Source: Mytilus californianus
Lineage: Eukaryota > Mollusca > Bivalvia > Mytilida > Mytilidae
Direction of reading: 5' to 3'
Assembly: GCF_021869535.1 (NCBI RefSeq)
Contig: NW_026262690.1
Location: forward strand, 64,302,995-64,366,994
DNA length: 64,000 bases
The notes beneath the pieces were generated by a model that saw only the letters and a list, made by a program, of their open reading frames with translations, did not search any database and was not told the DNA's origin. Position 1 is the stretch's first letter. Each line of letters starts with the position of its first letter. The position numbers and the translations under genes are program-made. Below are positions 59,066 through 64,000 of this stretch, in pieces.

Positions 59066-59580
59066 TATACGACCGCAAAAAATTTTGCGGTCGTATATTG
59101 GTATCACTTCGTCGTCGTCGGCGGCGGCGGCGGCGTCAGCGTTGTCCGAAGACATTTGGTTTCCGGACAATAACTTTAGTATAAAGCCACACCAAATTAA
59201 TTTCTAGTTCTTCGGACTCTTTCCTTTCAAAAAGGGTAGCGAGAGAGCGAAATTTTTTTATTTGTTCTTTTTTTTTTTTTTACCAAAATTTTATTTTTGG
59301 CAGGCGAAACAATTTTCTACTAGCGAGGGATATTATTTTTTAAATAATTTAAAAAAAAAAATTCTGAAAAGAATTTTAAGCGAGCGAGCGATTAGAAATT
59401 TACATCGTTTCGATGCTTGATATTTTATATATCTCATATCCTAGTTCTTATATTACCCTACTTTGCTTCTCAATTTGTTCTCTGACACCCAGTTTAATCT
59501 TGTCTCAACATTTCCAAGTATAAAATGGTAAACTTTTAGCAAAACCTACAACTTCTTGTAGTCCGATCAAATAAATATGA
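59066..59580 (+). mobile_element. Element with tacgaccgc palindrome, 5' part
   Basis: Starts with the perfect 32-bp palindrome formed by 'tatacgaccgcaaaa' and 'ttttgcggtcgtata' around aa (59066-59097). Then come 'ttggtatcacttcgtcgtcg', a cggcgg run and 'ccggacaataacttta'. From memory this is a frequent bivalve repeat. It is cut by a retrotransposon at about 59585 and seems to resume at about 60545. It lies in the first coding intron of the RRBP1-like gene. Confidence 0.7.
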
Positions 59581-59584
59581 TCCT

Positions 59585-60545
59585 ACTAAACAAAGTCAAA
59601 GTCAAAGAGTCAAAGATTTTATTGATATAAAATCCAAAATATGGATTGTCATCAACACACAAAGAACAAACATTAATCATTACAATCAATTATATAACAA
59701 TACAGAACATAAAAAGAAAAGTGCAACAGCTTTGAACAGCATTGTATGCGCTTTCAAATAACAATAATCAAAGCATTAATGCATGTATAAAGCTTGTATA
59801 TGCAACCATAAATATTTCATATACAACAAGCTGAAAATAAGTAAAGGGCTGTCATTCAAAAACCGCTCGAATGTATGCCATTCAAATGATCCCGTCAGAT
59901 GCAATATGCTAACTTAACAAATGGAACATTTCAATAAATTCCACTTAGTCATTACATTCTCTTTTAATAGTTTTATTCTTATGCATGTTATATTGCATAA
60001 TTTAAATCTTTCAATTCGGTGGCGTCGTCGCTTTGTTTGAACTTGATCTTGATTTTGAAAATTACACGGTGAAACATTCAAGGATATTACTACACCACGC
60101 GTGAGTCAAGTAATTTACTTAAGTGGAACCCCTTACAATATCACTGAAATTTTTAGCTGGTTTTTCTGCTGTTTGAATCTTGATGAAAATGTTCGGTAGT
60201 AGTAGGTCCCAATCTTTAATTGTGTTTAGTATGAAGCTGAATTTTAATGTGTCCGCTTTTGTTTGCAGTCTCTGGAAATGTTGCCCGTAACGCATGTCAA
60301 TTGTCATGCATGTTCTTGCCAATCTTCGTTGTCACCTAGATGTTTTTTTTTTTCAGTTGTAAGATGGCTTGACCGTGTATACCTTTGCAGAACAGAATAA
60401 GTCTGCTTTGGGTTCGACGATCTTTTAGGGATGGTAGTTGAACTTGCAGCTGGTCTAAAAATTGCTGTCATACTTCCTGGGTCGTAATTGTAGATTAATC
60501 ATAACGTTTGTGGTCTTCCTTGCACGGAGCACAGCTGAACTACCA
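59585..60545 (-). pseudogene. 5'-truncated non-LTR retrotransposon, reverse transcriptase C-terminal end
   Basis: On the minus strand, starting near 60450, a LPSLKDRRTQSRL block is followed after a shift by GQHFQRLQTKADTLKFSF, then FILNTIKDWDLLLPNIF (60322-60119). The RR..RL...K and late 'W..LP' motifs are typical of the C-terminal end of L2/CR1-type non-LTR reverse transcriptases. The element ends in a 3' repeat of 'tttgact' (read on minus, 59614-59590), again typical of such elements. Frameshifts are present and the catalytic domain is missing. It sits inside another repeat. Confidence 0.65.
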
Positions 60546-61104
60546 ACAACAGAAAAATTTTACCGTTTTATTTAATTTTTAGATGTCAATGTCTTTGTCT
60601 GTATGAAGTAACTTTCAAACGCACAACTGATTAAAATTTTTGTTTCATAGATTTAGAGACGGACGCGCGCGGTTTTTTTAAAAAAAAGTACTTTTTTCTG
60701 TTCGACCTTTCATAACACGCGGGGAATCCGACGTACGAGGTATTAATTCGGCGTGGCCTGTGTAAATAGAAATCTATAGATTTTAACACAAGGTTTGAAA
60801 CCACAAAAGGGAGGTTGGGATTGATTTTGGGGGTTATGGTCCCAACCGTTTAGGAATTAGGGGCAAAAAAGGGGCCAAAATAAGCATTTTTCTAGTTTCC
60901 AGACAATAACTTGTGGAACAGTGTACGGATCTCTGTTCAGGGTTGGACCTCTGCGGTCGTATCCAGCTGCGCTTGGCAAAGCAATTTATTACGGGAGTTT
61001 TGGGACTTTGACATTTTTTTTAGTATTGTAAGGACACCTTGTGAAAACATATCCTCTGAGTCAATTCTAGAGAAAGCTCTCATATGTGGTTGGGTCCTGA
61101 AATT
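60546..61104 (+). mobile_element. Element with tacgaccgc palindrome, 3' part
   Basis: 'gaggtattaattcggcgtgg', 'aaatctatagattttaacac', 'gaggttgggattgattttgg' and 'ttaggaattaggggcaaaaa' belong, as far as I recall, with the same repeat as 59066-59580. The second 'ccagacaataacttgtgg' near 60900 parallels the one at 59163. Boundaries are uncertain. Confidence 0.5.
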
Positions 61105-61575
61105 GGTTTTCGTTCTCTAACTTTGTTTGCCTCAACCAAATGTTATGAAACTTATACACAATGCTTATCACCAAAAAACGCAGATCAAGTTTGAATTTGG
61201 TTGGCATCACTTTTACCTTTCAAGAGTTATGCTCCTTTACAAATGGAAAAATTGCTGAATTTTTCGTTTCCTCTCTCTAACTTAAGTTTGCCTCAACCAA
61301 ATGTTATGAATCTTATACACAATGCTTATTACCACAAAAAAACTGTTCAAGTTTGAATTTTGGTGGCGTCACTTTTATGGTTCTAGAGTTATGCCCCTTT
61401 AAAAATGGAAAAATTGCTGAATTTTTCGTTTCCGTTCTCTAACTTAAGTTTGCCTCTTTCAAATGTTATGAAACTTATTCACATGCTTATTACTAGCAAA
61501 CTCCGATCAAGTACGAATTTGGGTAGCCTCACTGCTACTGTTCTTGAGTTATATCCCTTTATAACGTTGTATGCA
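61105..61575 (+). repeat. Three tandem copies of a ~160-bp unit
   Basis: Units begin around 61117, 61277 and 61439 with 'ctaact' then 'gtttgcctc', and contain 'aaatgttatga', 'aagtttgaattt' or a variant, 'gagttat' and 'aaaaattgctgaatttttcg'. Their spacing is 160 and 162 bp. They are diverged from one another. Open frames here differ between copies. Confidence 0.8.
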
Positions 61576-62172
61576 AGCGGGGTATCATTTGTGTCCCATG
61601 GACACATTCCCCATTTATTTAAATTTTGTTACAATAACACCTTGTGAATGCAACTTGTTTGCTATCATGTGTATTTGACCACATTATACTGTCATTTTGA
61701 TTTGACAATTTTTATAGGAGTTATGGGGTTTTTACCATATTTTCACTGTCGCAACCACAATGACACACAATTATACATCTTGCTATGGTGTTGCAATCTT
61801 ATTTTATACATTTTCAGGATAAAGTCTTCAAGATCCAAAAGTATTTGCACCTACAATAATCTACTGTTTTGCAAAAAAAAAATCTTTAATGAAAAAAGAT
61901 TTCAAATATCTCCTACATGTACATGAACATTGTAATTCCGTACTGTAAGATACAATGAATCATAAACTATACACTTACATTAAACTTTAAATCTATCTTT
62001 AGTTTCTGTACATACTTTCATATTTTCAGCTTTCAGGTCATATATATATCTGTGTCCACATGTGGACACAATCCACATTTTTTTCTCTCAGATCGTTGGG
62101 ACAAGTTGTGCTAGAGACTGCGTCCAAATCCAAATATATTTTTGCACAAATGTATTACACAACATATTACTA
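61576..62172. repeat. Continuation of repeat with tgtgtcc...ggacaca palindromes
   Basis: 'tgtgtcccatggacaca' at 61590-61606 (one base off a palindrome) and the perfect 20-bp palindrome 'tgtgtccacatgtggacaca' at 62051-62070 share the same outer arms. They may mark related ends of one element of about 480 bp. A 92-codon frame (61648-61926) has no motif. Confidence 0.5.
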
Positions 62173-62260
62173 TGTCCTTTAAGCACCTGCCCTTGGTGAC
62201 TCTTGCATTTATATAACTACATACTAATCTTATTTATGTGCATTAGCCACGAGGAGGACT
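62173..62260. repeat. Conserved ~88-nt motif, copy 1
   Basis: Head 'tgtcctttaagcacctgccc' plus 'ttggtgactcttgcat', a variable middle, and tail 'gcattagccacgaggaggac' plus 't'. See copy 2 at 62346. The outer arms (gtcctt and aggac) and inner tgcat/atgca pairs can base-pair. Confidence 0.75.
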
Positions 62261-62345
62261 ATAATATAGTAAAAAAAATTTAGTATTAGTTTATTCTTGT
62301 GTTGTAAAGTGTTTAAGTATTCATATTTTTGTGTATTGGCTTGAG

Positions 62346-62430
62346 TGTCCTTTAAGCACCTGCCCTTGGTGACTCCTGCATATTAACAACAATACTATTT
62401 GTTCATATGCATCAGCCACGAGGAAGGACT
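62346..62430. repeat. Conserved ~85-nt motif, copy 2
   Basis: Head 'tgtcctttaagcacctgccc' plus 'ttggtgactcctgcat' and tail 'gcatcagccacgaggaagga' plus 'ct'. The head matches copy 1 in 35 of 36 bases, while the middle is unrelated. Confidence 0.75.
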
Positions 62431-62608
62431 TAACTCAAAAAGCAATTTTTTTTTTTTTTTAATTTTTTTTTTATAATGGATGTGATGCAGCTTCTGGTAT
62501 ATGGTCAATAAACACTAAGCATACTGTTTTAACTGACTATATATATTATTAACTCAAATTATATTTCATGTTTTTCAATTGTTTTTTCTTATTATTAATC
62601 TATTACCA

Positions 62609-63022
62609 AACAGAAAACAATAAACTTGTGGGAAAGATGGTATATCGCAAACATGAGGTGCAAAAATTTGTACACCATATCCGGATTTCGACAATTAATA
62701 TCTCTTCAGTGATGTTAGAAATCGAAACAGTATTTGGAAGGCCATACAATTTACCTCAATTTAGGATAGACTCTTGAATTTTGAAAGAGTCAAAATAGGA
62801 TGAACGGATCGTAAAAACCCGAAGGCAAATATAATACAAGCCCAAACAAAAAAATATAAACAAGTCTAAATTAAAAACAACGTTCAAACCTATGATTGCG
62901 TTGGATAAAAACTGCAATTTTTATACGTGTGCATGCAAAACAAATTTCTTTTAGAGGGGTCTAAATACAGCACAAACAACATTTTTCAAAAGACCAAATA
63001 AGTGAAAAGGTATATTTTAACA
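62609..63022 (+). repeat. Dispersed repeat with the two blocks in order Y then X
   Basis: Block Y starts at 62609 ('aacagaaaacaataaacttg') and runs with 'atggtatatcgcaaacatga' toward about 62780. Block X (62862-63022) has 'caacgttcaaacctatgatt' and 'gtctaaatacagcacaaaca'. The copy at 19609-19960 has X before Y. The 69-codon frame 62568-62777 is not supported as a gene. Confidence 0.75.
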
Positions 63023-63154
63023 AGAAATGATTGTAACAGGATTCTGTTACGAAGTCTCCCAAACGAAACTCCCATAATTCGTAATTCCCCGGGTCGCCTG
63101 ACATTGAACAAAGTCCAGTGAAAATTGGTTTGGTCCAGTAAAGTTATATGCATT

Positions 63155-64000
63155 AGTGATGCCTGGGGACTAACCCTGTATATCATTCAAATCATCTTGG
63201 CATGACAAACCAGAATATATATGGTTTAGGGGTGGGGATCTCGACCATTTACAAGATACTAGAACATTGGGGATTGGGGAACCCCTGGGACTGACCGTAT
63301 ACGTCATTCAAATGTTCGAGACATGATGAACAGGAATATATATGGTTTAGGGGTGGGGATCTCGACCATTTACAAGATATTAGAACTTTCTCAAATGGCA
63401 GGGGGTCGGGATGACCCCTGGGGACTAACCCTGTATATCATTCAAACCATCTTGGTATGACAAACCAGAATATATATGGTTTAGGGGATGGGATCTTGAC
63501 CACTTACAAAGATATTAGAACTTTCTTAAATAGCAGAGGTGGGGGGTGACCCCTGGGGACTAACCCTGTATATCATTCAAACCATCTTCGCATGACAAAC
63601 CAGAATATATATGGTTTAGGGGTGGGGATCTTGACCACTTACAAGATATTAGAACTTTCTTAAATGGCAGGGGGTGGGGGTGACCCCTGGGGACTAACCC
63701 TGTTTTTCATTTGATGTGCTTTATCATGAGAAACCAGAATATATATGGTTTAGGGGTGGAGATCTCCACCATTTACAAGATATTAGAACTTTCTCAAATG
63801 GCAGGGGGTCGGGATGACCCCTGGGGACTAACCCTGTATATCATTCAAACCATCTAAGCATGACAAACCATAATATATATGGTTTAGGGGTGGGGATCTT
63901 GACCACTTACAAGATATCAGAACTTTCTTAAATGGCAGGAGGTGGGGGTGACCCTGGGGACTAACCCTGTATTTCATTTGATGTGCTTTATCATGACAAA
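63155..64000. repeat. Satellite array of a ~134-bp unit, running past the window end
   Basis: The landmark 'atggttta' falls at 63221, 63342, 63476, 63611, 63745 and 63879, so the period is 134-135 bp after a first, shorter unit of 121 bp. Units share 'ggggactaaccctgtatatc', 'atgacaaaccagaatatata', 'ttaggggtggggatct' and 'cacttacaagatattagaac'. Pairs of units resemble each other more than their direct neighbours (for example the two with 'tttgatgtgctttatcatga'), which hints at a longer repeat order. Confidence 0.92.

Noticed and set aside
62173..62430. Hammerhead reading of the paired 88-nt motifs on the minus strand
   Set aside because: 'ctgatgc' appears in one copy only ('ctaatgc' in the other), and no GAAA or cleavage triplet is in position.

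Overview
This is intron-rich, AT-rich eukaryotic DNA with very few genes and dense interspersed repeats. Several repeat families, which I know from memory from marine mussel (Mytilus-type bivalve) genomes, occur many times. They include an element ending in 'gagttgtctcattggca...cataccacatctt', one beginning 'agctcacctgacc' followed by tccgtcg triplets, and one with a tacgaccgc palindrome. A bivalve mollusc, most likely a mussel, is therefore the best guess. The species was not checked by any search.

Four protein-coding pieces can be supported. (1) A two-exon Rho-like small GTPase on + (4992-5887), with a TATA box and a poly(A) signal. (2) A three-exon paralogue on - (47398-45163). The two share an intron position and a basic C-terminal tail without a CAAX box. 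The first also has unusual residues at two nucleotide-binding positions. (3) The first coding exon of a ribosome-binding protein 1/kinectin-like ER membrane protein on + (58710-58899). (4) A weaker candidate first exon running the opposite way (58246-58162), which would share a promoter region with (3).

The rest is mobile and repetitive DNA. 0-5 kb: a 423-bp tandem duplication and a 473-bp MITE. 11-15 kb: a TTAA-flanked MITE and decayed hammerhead-type repeats. 17-25 kb: SINE-like repeats and two decayed Penelope-like reverse transcriptase remnants. 25-36 kb: the most complete hammerhead ribozyme-bearing repeat, a tandem duplication, a large inverted duplication (27.3-28.4 kb against 33.2-33.9 kb), a nested-TIR MITE, and a third reverse transcriptase remnant. 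36-40 kb: a tandem triplication of about 1.2-1.3 kb. 45-47.5 kb: the second GTPase gene. 51.9-53.8 kb: a 29-bp minisatellite with 230/288/518-bp higher-order structure. 55-57.6 kb: a mobile element carrying 20-bp palindromic tandem repeats, inside a 653-bp tandem duplication. 59-62.5 kb: a palindrome-bounded element interrupted by a non-LTR retrotransposon 3' end, then ~160-bp repeats and a pair of ~88-nt conserved motifs. 63.15 kb to the end: a 134-bp satellite that runs out of the window.

The strongest candidates for something unusual are the type I hammerhead ribozyme at 25779-25822 with its relatives, the atypical CAAX-less Rho pair, the 20-bp palindrome element, and the hierarchical minisatellite. 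No RNA gene, CRISPR array or complete autonomous transposon was recognised.
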